From: a virus
Strand: one strand, 5' to 3'
IMG/VR virus record: IMGVR_UViG_3300048927_000809
Coordinates: 1 to 39,036 of that record
Length of the DNA: 39,036 nucleotides
The position numbers and the translations under genes are program-made. The notes beneath the pieces were generated by a model that was not told the origin of the DNA, searched no databases, and saw only the letters and a program-made list of their open reading frames with translations. Positions 1-7,320 of this stretch are shown here, in pieces. Each line of letters starts with the position of its first letter. Positions within the stretch are counted from its first letter, which is position 1.

Positions 1-1110
1 TCAAGGCTCCTTTTTTTGTACCTTCCGTTCGGGCAGATAGCCCGGGTCTAACACGCAACTAGCACGCAGCTTTTCCATGTAGCCGTCCACCACGGCGACG
101 GCCTGCCCGAGGAAGTCCGGCCGGTACTTCGCGTACACCTCGGTCTTGCCGCCGTAGGCTCGGTGACCGATGAAACCCGCGATCTCCGCCTCGGGCACCG
201 CATGCGCACGCATCTCCGTGGCCATCGTATGCCGAATATCCTTGGCGACGTACGTCTTCGGCAGGTGCGCCCGATCCCGCATTTTCCGCCACGCGGTTTT
301 GAAGCTCTCGATCGGCTTGCCCCTCCATGCCACCAGTGGGCCGTCAGGGGCCGCTGCCAGCCACGGCAGGAGGAAGTCTCCCACCGGGACCACCGGCCGG
401 TGCTTGCGCGTCTGGGGCCGCCCTGGGGGGTTGGTGTGGAGCAGCCGACGATCGAAGTCGACGAACCGCTTTTCCAGCTCGAGAATCGTCTCCGGGCGGC
501 CGGCGGTGCCGTAGGCCAGGGCCAGGTACATGCGCTCGTGCGGCAGCTCCGCGGCATTCCAGAGGGCCACCGATTGGGCGACCGTGAGTACCACGTCGCG
601 GGGAGGGCCGTCGCTTCCGGGGATGACATAGGGGACCGCGTCGATCTCGCCCTCCTTCCATGCCCGCGTCATCGCAGCCTTCCCGACAGTGAGAATGCGC
701 TTGATGTAGCCGTCCGACAGGGGCGGCGTGCGGCGATCCTTGAGCCAGGCCACGAACTCGCGCTGGCGCTGAGGCGTCAGTTCTGAAACCGTAGCGCCCG
801 CGAAAAAGTCGGACCAGTAGCCCAGGGCGACCCGCGCCATTTCCGCGGATTGCAGGCCGTCAGCGTGTTGCTGGTAATACCGCACGAAGACCATCTCGAC
901 GCTGGTCTCGTGCGCTTCCTGCTTGCCAAGCCGCCCGTGCTTGGCGAACCACTCCCACAGGATCAGCTTCGCCGCTTGAAGATCGCCTGTGCCAAGCGAT
1001 GTGCGTCGCGTTTGTCGAGTTTCGGGGTCGAACCACGTTCGGCACCATTGCTCCGATCCACGGCGCTTGCTGAGCCAGTAGTCGCCGATTTGGCCGGTGC
1101 GTTCCTGCAT
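1..1110 (-). CDS. int: Tyrosine-family site-specific integrase
   Basis: This 369-residue protein is the phage integrase, which recombines attP with the host attB in the cytoplasm. The N-terminal part (about 1-60) looks like an arm-binding domain, residues 70-160 like a SAM-like core-binding domain, and 170-345 is the catalytic domain. Visible catalytic residues are Arg205 (TAGRPE), a beta-hairpin Lys near 236, Arg293 in KDIRHT, His316 in GHRAYGG and the probable nucleophile Tyr326. The first His of the usual HxxR box is Lys290 here, which is a tolerated but less common substitution. The stop codon lies at the very edge of the window, so any attP/attL core is outside or just beyond. The start at 1110 puts the first 148 bases inside the excisionase frame. 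It is the last gene of the leftward operon. Confidence 0.95.
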   Translation of the reverse strand: MQERTGQIGDYWLSKRRGSEQWCRTWFDPETRQTRRTSLGTGDLQAAKLILWEWFAKHGRLGKQEAHETSVEMVFVRYYQQHADGLQSAEMARVALGYWSDFFAGATVSELTPQRQREFVAWLKDRRTPPLSDGYIKRILTVGKAAMTRAWKEGEIDAVPYVIPGSDGPPRDVVLTVAQSVALWNAAELPHERMYLALAYGTAGRPETILELEKRFVDFDRRLLHTNPPGRPQTRKHRPVVPVGDFLLPWLAAAPDGPLVAWRGKPIESFKTAWRKMRDRAHLPKTYVAKDIRHTMATEMRAHAVPEAEIAGFIGHRAYGGKTEVYAKYRPDFLGQAVAVVDGYMEKLRASCVLDPGYLPERKVQKKEP

Positions 1111-1286
1111 TTTTCGCGGTACTCGTCGAGAATGGATTCGGTGTAGCGGATCACGCGTTGCCCGATCCGCATCGGGTGGATCTTGCCGGCAACGCGCTCA
1201 CGCATCACCGTCGCTTTGCTGACGCCGAGCCGGCGGGCCGCCTCGGCCTCGTCGAATGGCGCGTGCAGTTCTTCAGCCGCTCCCAT
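963..1286 (-). CDS. xis: Excisionase / AlpA-type DNA-binding protein
   Basis: This 107-residue protein has a MerR/AlpA-like (HTH_17) winged helix at about residues 10-55: EAARRLGVSKATVMR, then a wing with GQRVIRYTESILDEY. Such proteins bend att DNA and direct the integrase towards excision. I chose the ATG at 1286 because rc(1287-1300) gives a strong GAGGAGG ribosome-binding site, while the longer frame start at 1340 has none. The basic C-terminal 50 residues overlap the integrase start by 148 bases, much more than the short overlap in lambda. The role as excisionase is inferred from fold and position, and it could also act as a transcription regulator. Confidence 0.82.
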   Translation of the reverse strand: MGAAEELHAPFDEAEAARRLGVSKATVMRERVAGKIHPMRIGQRVIRYTESILDEYREKCRNAPAKSATTGSASAVDRSNGAERGSTPKLDKRDAHRLAQAIFKRRS

Positions 1287-1363
1287 GGGGCGCCTCCTCG
1301 TTCTTGCGGCGAATCTGGACCAGGCGCACCATGGCGCCATTCATCAGGATGGGGAGTTCACGC

Positions 1364-1597
1364 ATGATGGTGTCTCACGAGAAGTTCCAGGCCAATTTCA
1401 ACGCAACCGCGAGGATCAGCCTCGGCAAAGAGCAGTGGCGTGGCCGGTGGCACATCTACGACCGAAGCGCAGACGGTGGCGAGGCAATCGAGAGAGGAGA
1501 CGCCGTTGCGTGGCACGACAATCAGAACGATGCCTGGGAAGATGCGCGCCGCGGCGCCCTGGAGCGCATGAAGGCGCTTTCCGAAGCTGGCGCTTGA
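1364..1597 (+). CDS. Small hypothetical protein on the opposite strand
   Basis: This 77-residue ORF is the only plus-strand gene candidate inside the leftward operon. Its ATG (1364, followed by a second ATG) is preceded by GGGGAG at a good distance. The protein is hydrophilic, rich in Trp, Asp and Glu, and reads like a compact soluble domain (KEQWRGRWHIYD ... NQNDAWEDARRGALERM). It fills the gap between the excisionase start and the Dam stop codon, with 8 bases to the latter. I do not recognise a family. Alternatives are a spurious ORF in an untranslated segment, or a separately expressed gene read against the operon. Confidence 0.5.
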   Translation: MMVSHEKFQANFNATARISLGKEQWRGRWHIYDRSADGGEAIERGDAVAWHDNQNDAWEDARRGALERMKALSEAGA

Positions 1598-1605
1598 CCA
1601 GAGGA

Positions 1606-2142
1606 TCATGACTGAATTTCCTTGCACGTTTGGGGCTTCACCACAGTGCCCAGGTCGCGCAGCGGAGACAGGTCGACTCCAAAGCCAAAGATCGCCGACC
1701 CGTGGCTCGCTGCCTCTTGGCGGCCGTTCTCTCGCAGAACGCCGAACCGAAGCCTCGCCTGGCACAGGAGGACCGCGGTACACGACTCCAGCGCACGCTG
1801 GAAGATGCGCGTCTCGGTGTGCGAGGGAATCAGCAACACCACCGGCTTGGTGCTGCCAACGGCTATGCATTTCTCGACCCACCGGTTGCGTGCCTCGCCA
1901 TAGGGCGGGTTGCAGAACACGTTCCGCCCGACCCACTCGTTGGCGCACCCATCCGTGGGCAGGCAGTAGAAGTGATCGGCGCCAGTCGGATTATCGGGCT
2001 CGGTGCAGGGATCGAGCCCGATCCCGCCGAGCAGCTGGCGGATGGGTTCGAGCACGTAGGCCGGGGTGAGCATGGCCTGGCGCGCGTGGCTATCGGGCCG
2101 ACGCCGCTTGGCGTTATCGAAGCGGTGGGCTGCTACGGTCAC
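1606..2142 (-). CDS. Phage DNA N6-adenine methyltransferase (Dam family)
   Basis: This 178-residue protein matches the small phage N-6-adenine methyltransferase family (PF05869 type). It contains the typical LTPAYVLEPI start of the domain, the acidic GLDPCTEPDN motif for S-adenosylmethionine binding, and the catalytic FCNPPYG motif. It transfers a methyl group from SAM to adenine in DNA. I chose the GTG at 2142, which forms a 4-base GTGA overlap with the preceding gene and has CAGGGG upstream. The much longer open frame upstream of it is arginine-rich shadow sequence. It probably protects phage DNA against restriction or times its replication and packaging. The recognition sequence cannot be read from here. 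Confidence 0.9.
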   Translation of the reverse strand: MTVAAHRFDNAKRRRPDSHARQAMLTPAYVLEPIRQLLGGIGLDPCTEPDNPTGADHFYCLPTDGCANEWVGRNVFCNPPYGEARNRWVEKCIAVGSTKPVVLLIPSHTETRIFQRALESCTAVLLCQARLRFGVLRENGRQEAASHGSAIFGFGVDLSPLRDLGTVVKPQTCKEIQS

Positions 2143-2420
2143 GCCTGCACCCCCTGCGCACTCTCGCCGGCCAAGCCGCCGTACCCGCACATGTCCTCGT
2201 AGTCGTCTGGCAGCCCCGTAGGCGTGGTGCATGCCCGAGCCATCTTCAGGGTGACCATGAACAGCCACCCGTCCCGCTCGCTGAGCAGGTGCCCAGTCAG
2301 GGCGTTGAAGGCGGCGACGGTGCGGGCCATGCTGCGCTCGCCTTGGGCCTGGTCGCGCTGGGCGGCACGGGCCTCGATGTGGCCGGCCGCCCGCTGGAGG
2401 ATGTCGACGGCGCCGCTCAT
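2139..2420 (-). CDS. DUF6378-type phage protein
   Basis: This 93-residue protein resembles the DUF6378 family of phage early proteins, with the order ILQRAAGHIEARAAQRD, then an E..M..T/F..LTG.LLSERDGW.FM..LKMAR segment, and a final DDYEDMCGYGGLAGE. The function of the family is unknown. It is mainly helical and soluble. It overlaps the zinc-ribbon gene upstream by ATGA and the methyltransferase downstream by GTGA, so the three are translationally coupled. Confidence 0.8.
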   Translation of the reverse strand: MSGAVDILQRAAGHIEARAAQRDQAQGERSMARTVAAFNALTGHLLSERDGWLFMVTLKMARACTTPTGLPDDYEDMCGYGGLAGESAQGVQA

Positions 2421-2686
2421 GCCTCACCACCCTTGCCCGGAGCGGGCGCGGCGTATTCCTCGGGATCGTCCTGCTCGTCGGTGCTGAACGAGTACGCGAT
2501 GCTGGTCGATACTGCGAACGTCATATCGCAATTCGGACATTCGACCTCGTGCTCTCCCTCTTCGTACAGGGCCCATAGCTCGTGATCTGACACGGAGACC
2601 ACCGTCCCGCAGTGCGGGCACTTCGGATCGTCGTTTCGCCAGAATTCCAGAGTATCTCCAGCTTTGAGTGCAGTCAGCCTGTCCAT
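2417..2686 (-). CDS. Small zinc-ribbon protein
   Basis: This 89-residue protein has two CxxC pairs, CPHC near residue 23 and CPNC near residue 51. They are separated by about 24 residues, as in a zinc ribbon. The C-terminal tail is acidic and Pro/Ala-rich. The ATG at 2686 is preferred over the GTG three bases earlier because GGAGG then lies 7 bases upstream. The ATG also forms a TGATG junction with the previous gene. Such small ribbons in phages often bind nucleic acid or RNA polymerase, but no specific role can be assigned. Confidence 0.8.
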   Translation of the reverse strand: MDRLTALKAGDTLEFWRNDDPKCPHCGTVVSVSDHELWALYEEGEHEVECPNCDMTFAVSTSIAYSFSTDEQDDPEEYAAPAPGKGGEA

Positions 2687-3552
2687 CACCGCACCTCCGG
2701 AGTGGGCGCGGCGGCGAGCATGGCCTTGTGCATGGCTTCGTAGCCGTCTTCTTCGGCTCGGGCCGCTGCGTCGATCATCGCGCGAGTGGCGTCAACCGGC
2801 ACGAGCTTCCACCCATCCGGCACGCCCACGGGGCGCGGCTGGGTGTCTCGGCATACGCCGAAACCGGCTTGCCCAAGTTGCTGCAGCAGGGCAAACCCGA
2901 TATCGCTGTGGTTCGGCGGCCCAAGGCGAAGAAGACCGGCCGCTTCAAATGCAGCCTTGCCGAACACCTGGGCAATGGCATCGACGGGAAAGTGGTGGCC
3001 GTTCCACGGGCCAGGCCACTTCGGTTCCACCACTTCCCCAGCCTGCTCACCCGTGGGGGCGTACGCATCGATCAAGGCGAGGACGTCGGCCTTGACCTCG
3101 CACCATGTGACGTCATCAGGGCCAAATCCCCGAGCAGCCCATTTTTTGAATCGACGGTAGAGCGCCGAGACGATGGCGTCGACTCCGGGATAGTCAGGAA
3201 TGACCGTCCATCCTCCCTGCGTGGGGCGGGGATCGGCGAAGGTGGCGCGCTCTTGCCACGCTTCCCAGGCTCCCGCAGTGAGCTTATCGGCGTAGTAGCC
3301 TGGATAGCGCGGGTCGATTTCGAGTTTCGGGTACTTGAAGTGGTTCCTTACCCACGCCTCAAACGCCCCGCGCTCGTCCACCGCCTCTACAGGCTGCGAA
3401 GGCTCGGTCTGGTCGAGAAAGCGGCGCGCATGCTTCACCGCCGCCGGGATCCGGTGCTCAAGGGCCGTCGACTCGACCCACAGGACGATCGATTCGAGCA
3501 GGTCGCGCGCCGTGTCGCTAGGCTGCGCGCTGGAGTCGATGGTGGGCTTCAT
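2686..3552 (-). CDS. Eaa-like modular phage protein, function unknown
   Basis: This 288-residue protein is built from short modules often seen in accessory phage proteins. One is FEAWVRNHF...  followed by AWEAWQER near residues 63-100. The other is a C-terminal PDGWKLVPVDATRAMIDAAARA...Y.AM..AML module (about 245-285), as in P22 Eaa and related proteins. No enzymatic motif, signal peptide or membrane segment is visible. It overlaps its downstream neighbour by one base and its upstream one by four (ATGA). Its role is unknown. The recurring modules suggest it has been shuffled among phages. Confidence 0.75.
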   Translation of the reverse strand: MKPTIDSSAQPSDTARDLLESIVLWVESTALEHRIPAAVKHARRFLDQTEPSQPVEAVDERGAFEAWVRNHFKYPKLEIDPRYPGYYADKLTAGAWEAWQERATFADPRPTQGGWTVIPDYPGVDAIVSALYRRFKKWAARGFGPDDVTWCEVKADVLALIDAYAPTGEQAGEVVEPKWPGPWNGHHFPVDAIAQVFGKAAFEAAGLLRLGPPNHSDIGFALLQQLGQAGFGVCRDTQPRPVGVPDGWKLVPVDATRAMIDAAARAEEDGYEAMHKAMLAAAPTPEVR

Positions 3553-3776
3553 ACGCCAAGCTCCTTCACGCGCCGGTTGATGGCATCGCGCTTGTCATAT
3601 TCCTGGCGCAGCTGGGCACCGATCTTCTCCGCCAGGTCGGCCATAACGGACTCGATCGCCTCACCCCTCGTGTCGAACTGCTCCCAGTAATCCGGGCCTT
3701 GCGCGTCGAGGTCGACGTTGAGAGACGCCGTGCACCCGATTTCGTCGACCCTGACGCTGACCTTGATGTTGTTCAT
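3549..3776 (-). CDS. Small hypothetical phage protein
   Basis: This 75-residue protein starts at the ATG (3776) that overlaps the upstream stop by ATGA; GAGGAA lies upstream. The longer open frame behind that ATG reads as arginine/proline-rich shadow sequence. The N-terminal half looks like beta strands (NNIKVSVRVDEIGCTASLNVDLD), and the C-terminal half is one charged helix. I do not recognise a family and see no catalytic motif or membrane segment. Confidence 0.65.
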   Translation of the reverse strand: MNNIKVSVRVDEIGCTASLNVDLDAQGPDYWEQFDTRGEAIESVMADLAEKIGAQLRQEYDKRDAINRRVKELGV

Positions 3777-3946
3777 GCCTTCTGTTCCTCGCTGGCGCAT
3801 GCCCTCGCCTTGGCGACAGCAGCGGTAATTTGGGTGGTGAGTCGTTCGGCGGCTTCCGGGGTCATGACCTGGTGGTAGCCGCCGACGAAGACGTGGACCT
3901 TGCCGTCGATGGCGCATGCCTCGGGGCGGTCGGTGGTGGGCTTCAC
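3773..3946 (-). CDS. Small hypothetical phage protein
   Basis: This 57-residue protein begins with the GTG at 3946, which forms a GTGA overlap with the preceding gene. It has a short beta-like part (ACAIDGKVHVFVGGYHQVM) followed by a helical region (TPEAAERLTTQITAAVAKA). No family is recognised. The frame is open further upstream, but that part overlaps the previous gene and has the composition of a shadow frame. Confidence 0.6.
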   Translation of the reverse strand: MKPTTDRPEACAIDGKVHVFVGGYHQVMTPEAAERLTTQITAAVAKARACASEEQKA

Positions 3947-4227
3947 GAGGCATCCAGGATTGGCTGGTAGCCGTTGGCCGCCATTTCCAGCGCGTACGTG
4001 GCACGTGTGGCGGCGCCGCGCGGTGCGCAGACGAGCGCGTCGGAGAGTTCCGCGCACGTCATGCTCTTCAGGAAACGGCCAGACGGCACGGCCTTGACCT
4101 GGCCGACGGTGTCGCGCACCACGTCGTAATCCGGCTGGCGGATCTCGTACACGGTCTCGCGTCGCTCGACGATGCGGACGCGCGGCTTGTGAAGGTTCGA
4201 CGGCCTGGGGCGGATCTCGGTATCCAT
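3943..4227 (-). CDS. Hypothetical phage protein
   Basis: This 94-residue protein starts at the ATG (4227), which has GGAGG six bases upstream, one base after the preceding stop. The N-terminal half is basic and beta-prone (RVRIVERRETVYEIRQPDYDVV). The C-terminal half is helical with one Cys in SMTCAELSDAL. No known domain is recognised. It is coupled to the next gene by GTGA. Its basic start could suit a nucleic-acid or regulatory partner, but that is speculation. Confidence 0.65.
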   Translation of the reverse strand: MDTEIRPRPSNLHKPRVRIVERRETVYEIRQPDYDVVRDTVGQVKAVPSGRFLKSMTCAELSDALVCAPRGAATRATYALEMAANGYQPILDAS

Positions 4228-4228
4228 G

Positions 4229-4627
4229 TCAGGCCTCCGGCACCACGTGCGTCTCGGTGTCCACCACGAAGTGAAACGCCGGGGGCGAAACGGCCTGGAC
4301 GGCGTCGGCAAAGCTCTGCAGCGCGGCTTCCAGCTGCTGGCGCGCCTCCAAGATGTCGTCCTTGCCGATGTCCGGCCACATGTCGCAGTCGCCGTACTCG
4401 TCGTCCGCCTTCTGGGTCATATGCTCGAGGATGTCGTCGACATCCGGCACGAACTCGCTGGCGTTCGCCGGCGCATCGTGGCGCCCCGTGGTGAACTCTG
4501 AACCAGGGCTCAGGTAGCGCTTTTCCGCGTTGTCCTGGATGCCGGCGGCGATCGCCTCGTCACGGGTGGCGTAACGGCCGTGGAAGGTCTCACCGTCCAG
4601 GCTGTAGCCGTAGAGGTTTGTGGTCAT
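4229..4627 (-). CDS. Hypothetical acidic phage protein
   Basis: This 132-residue protein begins with NLYGYSLDGETFHGRYATRDEAI, a small module I have seen at the start of several accessory phage proteins. A strongly acidic middle (VPDVDDILEHM, DDEYGDCDMWPDIGKDDI) and a helical C-terminus follow. The ATG at 4627 is used here. An in-frame GTG at 4633, which would overlap the previous stop as GTGA with GGAG five bases upstream, is an equally good start. The high acidity is typical of DNA-mimic proteins but is not proof of one. Confidence 0.65.
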   Translation of the reverse strand: MTTNLYGYSLDGETFHGRYATRDEAIAAGIQDNAEKRYLSPGSEFTTGRHDAPANASEFVPDVDDILEHMTQKADDEYGDCDMWPDIGKDDILEARQQLEAALQSFADAVQAVSPPAFHFVVDTETHVVPEA

Positions 4628-4629
4628 GG

Positions 4630-5175
4630 TCACTCGTACTCCGATATGCCGTCTTCGGTGAGACGGGCGTTGTAGGCATCGCGGATGCGCTGGCGCTGCT
4701 GCTCCGCGTCGAGGTCGTGTTTGGGGACGGCGCCGAGGGCGTCCGTGAAGGCTTGACGGGCGTCGCTGGTCGAGCAGTCGCGCGGCACGCCCAGGACGTC
4801 GCTCCAATGCTGGCGCGCGGGGATGGCGACGTGCGTCACGGCCTGACGGGCTGGCGCTGCAGCTGGTGCCGGCGGCGCGGCCGGTCGAAGCTCGGCGGAC
4901 ATGCCGGCCAGCCACCAGCGCGTGCGGCCACCGTCGACGTCGTCGCGCAGCACCCGGCCCTCGTTCTGCAGGATGCGCATGCGCCGACGGGCCATGGGAA
5001 TGCTCAGGCCCGCGCGCTTGGCGATATCGACCAGGAACGGCCCGTAGCGCACCGCGAAGTCGTCGCCGTGGGTGAACGGGTTGATGGTCGGATGTACGGC
5101 ACCGCGGGCAGCAGCGCGCTCGACGCACGCCAGACGGAACGCCTTCTCGAACTCGGTCGTGTCCATGGTGGTCAT
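4630..5175 (-). CDS. Winged-helix protein with J-domain-like C-terminus
   Basis: This 181-residue protein appears to have two parts. Residues 1-90 look like a winged-helix DNA-binding domain, with DIAKRAGLSIPMARRRMRILQNEGRVLRDD and then GGRTRWWLAG. After a Pro/Ala-rich linker, residues 122-178 read like a degenerate DnaJ J-domain: W.DVLGVPRDCSTSDARQAFTDAL at the start and RIRDAYNARLTE at the end. The HPD motif that activates DnaK is missing (KHDLD occupies that region). It overlaps both neighbours tightly (ATGA at its start). It may be a replication or transcription accessory factor, and the J-like assignment is by eye only. Confidence 0.6.
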   Translation of the reverse strand: MTTMDTTEFEKAFRLACVERAAARGAVHPTINPFTHGDDFAVRYGPFLVDIAKRAGLSIPMARRRMRILQNEGRVLRDDVDGGRTRWWLAGMSAELRPAAPPAPAAAPARQAVTHVAIPARQHWSDVLGVPRDCSTSDARQAFTDALGAVPKHDLDAEQQRQRIRDAYNARLTEDGISEYE

Positions 5176-5993
5176 GCGGCCAGCACCACTTTTGTCGGAA
5201 TCGCACGGCGCCCGATCTCGACAAGCTCCGCGAGTGATCGGCGCGACTGGTGCATCGTGTAGCCGGTGCGCTCCTCAATCTCGCGATACTTTGCATACAG
5301 CTCAGGGCGATGCCTTGCGCCGTTTGCAATGTCTACTGGGCTGCCGAAGATGCAGAACACGCAGCTCAACCGCTCGTTGCCCTGGGCGTAGGCCCAGTGG
5401 GGCTCTTGCCCAGCATCCGCAATCGTGGAGAACACCTCGTCGATGCCCATGCCATGGATCACAAGCCACTCGTACCAGTCACGCCCCGCGATGCTCGCCC
5501 GCTCATTTCGCGTCACCACGTCGCGCTTGGCTCGCGCCGGGCTTTCCTCTGCACGAAGGCCCATGCAGTTGACGATCTTCGCGAAGCCGTTGGCCTTCGC
5601 GTAACGGCGTATCTCTCGCTGGATGGGACCTCTTTTTAGATCGCTCGTGCACTGGCGGCTGGAGGAAGAGGGCCAACACGGAACGTCGGGGCGCGTCGCG
5701 AAGCGGTGTTCGACCATCTCGAAGAACGTCTTGACTGACTTAGCCACGACGAACGGGAGGCCCGCGGCCGCCGCCTGGGCCTGCCCGTGCTCCAGTGCGC
5801 CCTCCCACTCCACCTCACCCAGCGAGGCATGCATGACGACGACCTGCGCCGGTGGCACGACTTCGAGGAGGCGCACGAGCATCGCTTGCGAGTCCTTGCC
5901 ACCACTGTGGTTGGCAACGAAGAGCGCGCCTTGCGAAATGAGGCTGTCGATCGACGGCAGAAATCCTGCCTCGATTGCGATGCTGGCGGTCAT
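5172..5993 (-). CDS. PAPS-reductase-like ATP-pyrophosphatase domain protein
   Basis: This 273-residue protein belongs to the phage-encoded PAPS reductase/DndC-like family of PP-loop enzymes. The SGGKDSQAML loop near residue 31 binds the ATP or PAPS phosphates. QCTSDLKRGPI in the middle and CVFC near residue 212 supply cysteines that could bind metal or a cluster. Family members activate or reduce sulfur compounds, but the phage versions have no settled function. No DndD/DndE or other phosphorothioation genes are nearby. The ATG at 5993 overlaps the upstream stop as ATGA, and the open frame continues 11 codons earlier without support. Confidence 0.85.
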   Translation of the reverse strand: MTASIAIEAGFLPSIDSLISQGALFVANHSGGKDSQAMLVRLLEVVPPAQVVVMHASLGEVEWEGALEHGQAQAAAAGLPFVVAKSVKTFFEMVEHRFATRPDVPCWPSSSSRQCTSDLKRGPIQREIRRYAKANGFAKIVNCMGLRAEESPARAKRDVVTRNERASIAGRDWYEWLVIHGMGIDEVFSTIADAGQEPHWAYAQGNERLSCVFCIFGSPVDIANGARHRPELYAKYREIEERTGYTMHQSRRSLAELVEIGRRAIPTKVVLAA

Positions 5994-6403
5994 ACGTTCT
6001 CCGGAAGCTCGGCGAGGTCGTCCCACGACACTTCGTGCCGTGACGCCTTCTCGCGAATGGTTTCGAGGGTGTTGCAGCTGCCGGAGCCGTCGGTGATCCG
6101 CCAGCCGGGAAGCTCCAGGCCGCGGAAGAAATCGCCGTAGGTGCGGTAGGCGCCGACGCAGGCAGCCGTGAAGCCCTTATGGGTGACTACCGTCCCCACC
6201 CGCATACGCGTGCCGTCGTCCCGCTCGATGAAAAGCTCGTAGGTCTTCGCCTTGAGCGTGCGCCGGCACGCGGCACGCACGGCACCGGGGGAGATATGGA
6301 ACTGGTTGGCTACTTCGGCCGTGGTTGCGCTGGCGCGAGCGGCGACGATCGCCTGGTCGCGCGCCGGGTCACGGACATTCGCGTAGATCGCCGCCGCCAC
6401 CAT
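5990..6403 (-). CDS. HTH-containing phage protein, function unknown
   Basis: This 137-residue protein has a helix-turn-helix-like segment at about residues 22-52 (ATTAEVANQFHISPGAVRAACRR). A small beta-rich domain follows (YELFIERDDGTRMRVGTVVTHKGF) and then a helical tail. It starts at the ATG (6403) in a TGATG junction with rdgC, and a GTG at 6406 is the alternative. It may be a small regulator, but I recognise no family beyond the HTH. Confidence 0.65.
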   Translation of the reverse strand: MVAAAIYANVRDPARDQAIVAARASATTAEVANQFHISPGAVRAACRRTLKAKTYELFIERDDGTRMRVGTVVTHKGFTAACVGAYRTYGDFFRGLELPGWRITDGSGSCNTLETIREKASRHEVSWDDLAELPENV

Positions 6404-7311
6404 CACTCGGGCCTCGGCAGTTTGAAGACGACGGCTAGCTTCGCCAGCAGGCGCGCGTACTCGCCGGCCATGAGCGCGAGGTTCGCGTCCGCCTCGGCCG
6501 CGGCCGACACCGGGGAGTCCGCCTGCGCGTCCAGCACAACGTCGGTGAAGCGCACCTTGGTGAGCACCAGGTCTTCGCCCAGCACGAAGCTGATGCGGTC
6601 CTCGAACACCAGGCCGATCTTGAACACCTGCTTGCCGGTGCGCAGGTGCTCGCGGACCTCGTCGGTGTCGAGATCCTGCCGGCGGCAGCGGGCGATGGCG
6701 CCGGAGGCCGTGGCGGGGTCGCGCAGCTCGATCTCGTCGCCCAGCACGAAGCCGGCCGGCAGCTCGCCCGTGGACACCCAGTGCGTCATGAGCAGGCGGG
6801 GCGATTCCTCCGGGGCCAGCGGCACGGCCGGGAAGCTGCCCAGGGCCTCGCGGACCTGCGACAGGACGTTCTCCGCGTTCTTCCGGCTCGCGGTGTCGAT
6901 CACCATCCAGCCGTCCCGCCAGTCGAAGTACATGGCGGTGCGCGAGCTACGGACGAAGGCGCGGGGCAGCAGTTCGTTGAGCACGTCGTCCTTGATGCGC
7001 TTCCGCTCGCGGCCGGAGACCTTCCGGCCCTCGGCCTCGACGATCTTCTGGACCCGCGCCGCGACGGCGTCGTTGACGACGGAGGCCGGGAGCAGCTTGG
7101 CCTGGCCACCAGCGGTGACGCGCACGAAGTGGCCCACCGAATGGGTCAGGTCGTCGGTACCGGCGCCGAGGGGCGGCACGAACCCGCGGGTGGACAGCTC
7201 CATGGGGCCGACGGCACGCAGGGCGTGCTCGGGCAGGACGCCGGGAAGCCGGGCCAAGTCATCGGCCACCGGCGGCGAGAAGCGGAACAGGGTGAGCTTG
7301 CGGAAGAACAT
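6403..7311 (-). CDS. rdgC: Recombination-associated protein RdgC
   Basis: This 302-residue protein is a full-length RdgC, similar along its whole length to the bacterial protein. Conserved landmarks are the FFRKLTLFRF start, GFVPPLG near residue 43, the central KDDVLNELLPRAF, then VPLAPEESP and TAS..AIARCRRQDLDTDEVREHL in the second half. RdgC forms a ring-shaped dimer around duplex DNA and limits RecA filament formation and strand exchange. A phage copy next to SSB suggests control of recombination during phage replication. The ATG at 7311 begins nine bases after the preceding stop codon. Confidence 0.95.
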   Translation of the reverse strand: MFFRKLTLFRFSPPVADDLARLPGVLPEHALRAVGPMELSTRGFVPPLGAGTDDLTHSVGHFVRVTAGGQAKLLPASVVNDAVAARVQKIVEAEGRKVSGRERKRIKDDVLNELLPRAFVRSSRTAMYFDWRDGWMVIDTASRKNAENVLSQVREALGSFPAVPLAPEESPRLLMTHWVSTGELPAGFVLGDEIELRDPATASGAIARCRRQDLDTDEVREHLRTGKQVFKIGLVFEDRISFVLGEDLVLTKVRFTDVVLDAQADSPVSAAAEADANLALMAGEYARLLAKLAVVFKLPRPE

Positions 7312-7320
7312 GGGCGATCC

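Noticed and set aside
1-60. attL/attP core next to the integrase
   Set aside because: The window begins at the integrase stop codon and I could not find a matching direct repeat at the right end, so no att site can be supported.
2668-3690. 340-codon plus-strand open frame opposite the Eaa-like gene
   Set aside because: Arg/Gly/Val-rich shadow; the minus-strand gene has recognisable modules and coupled junctions.
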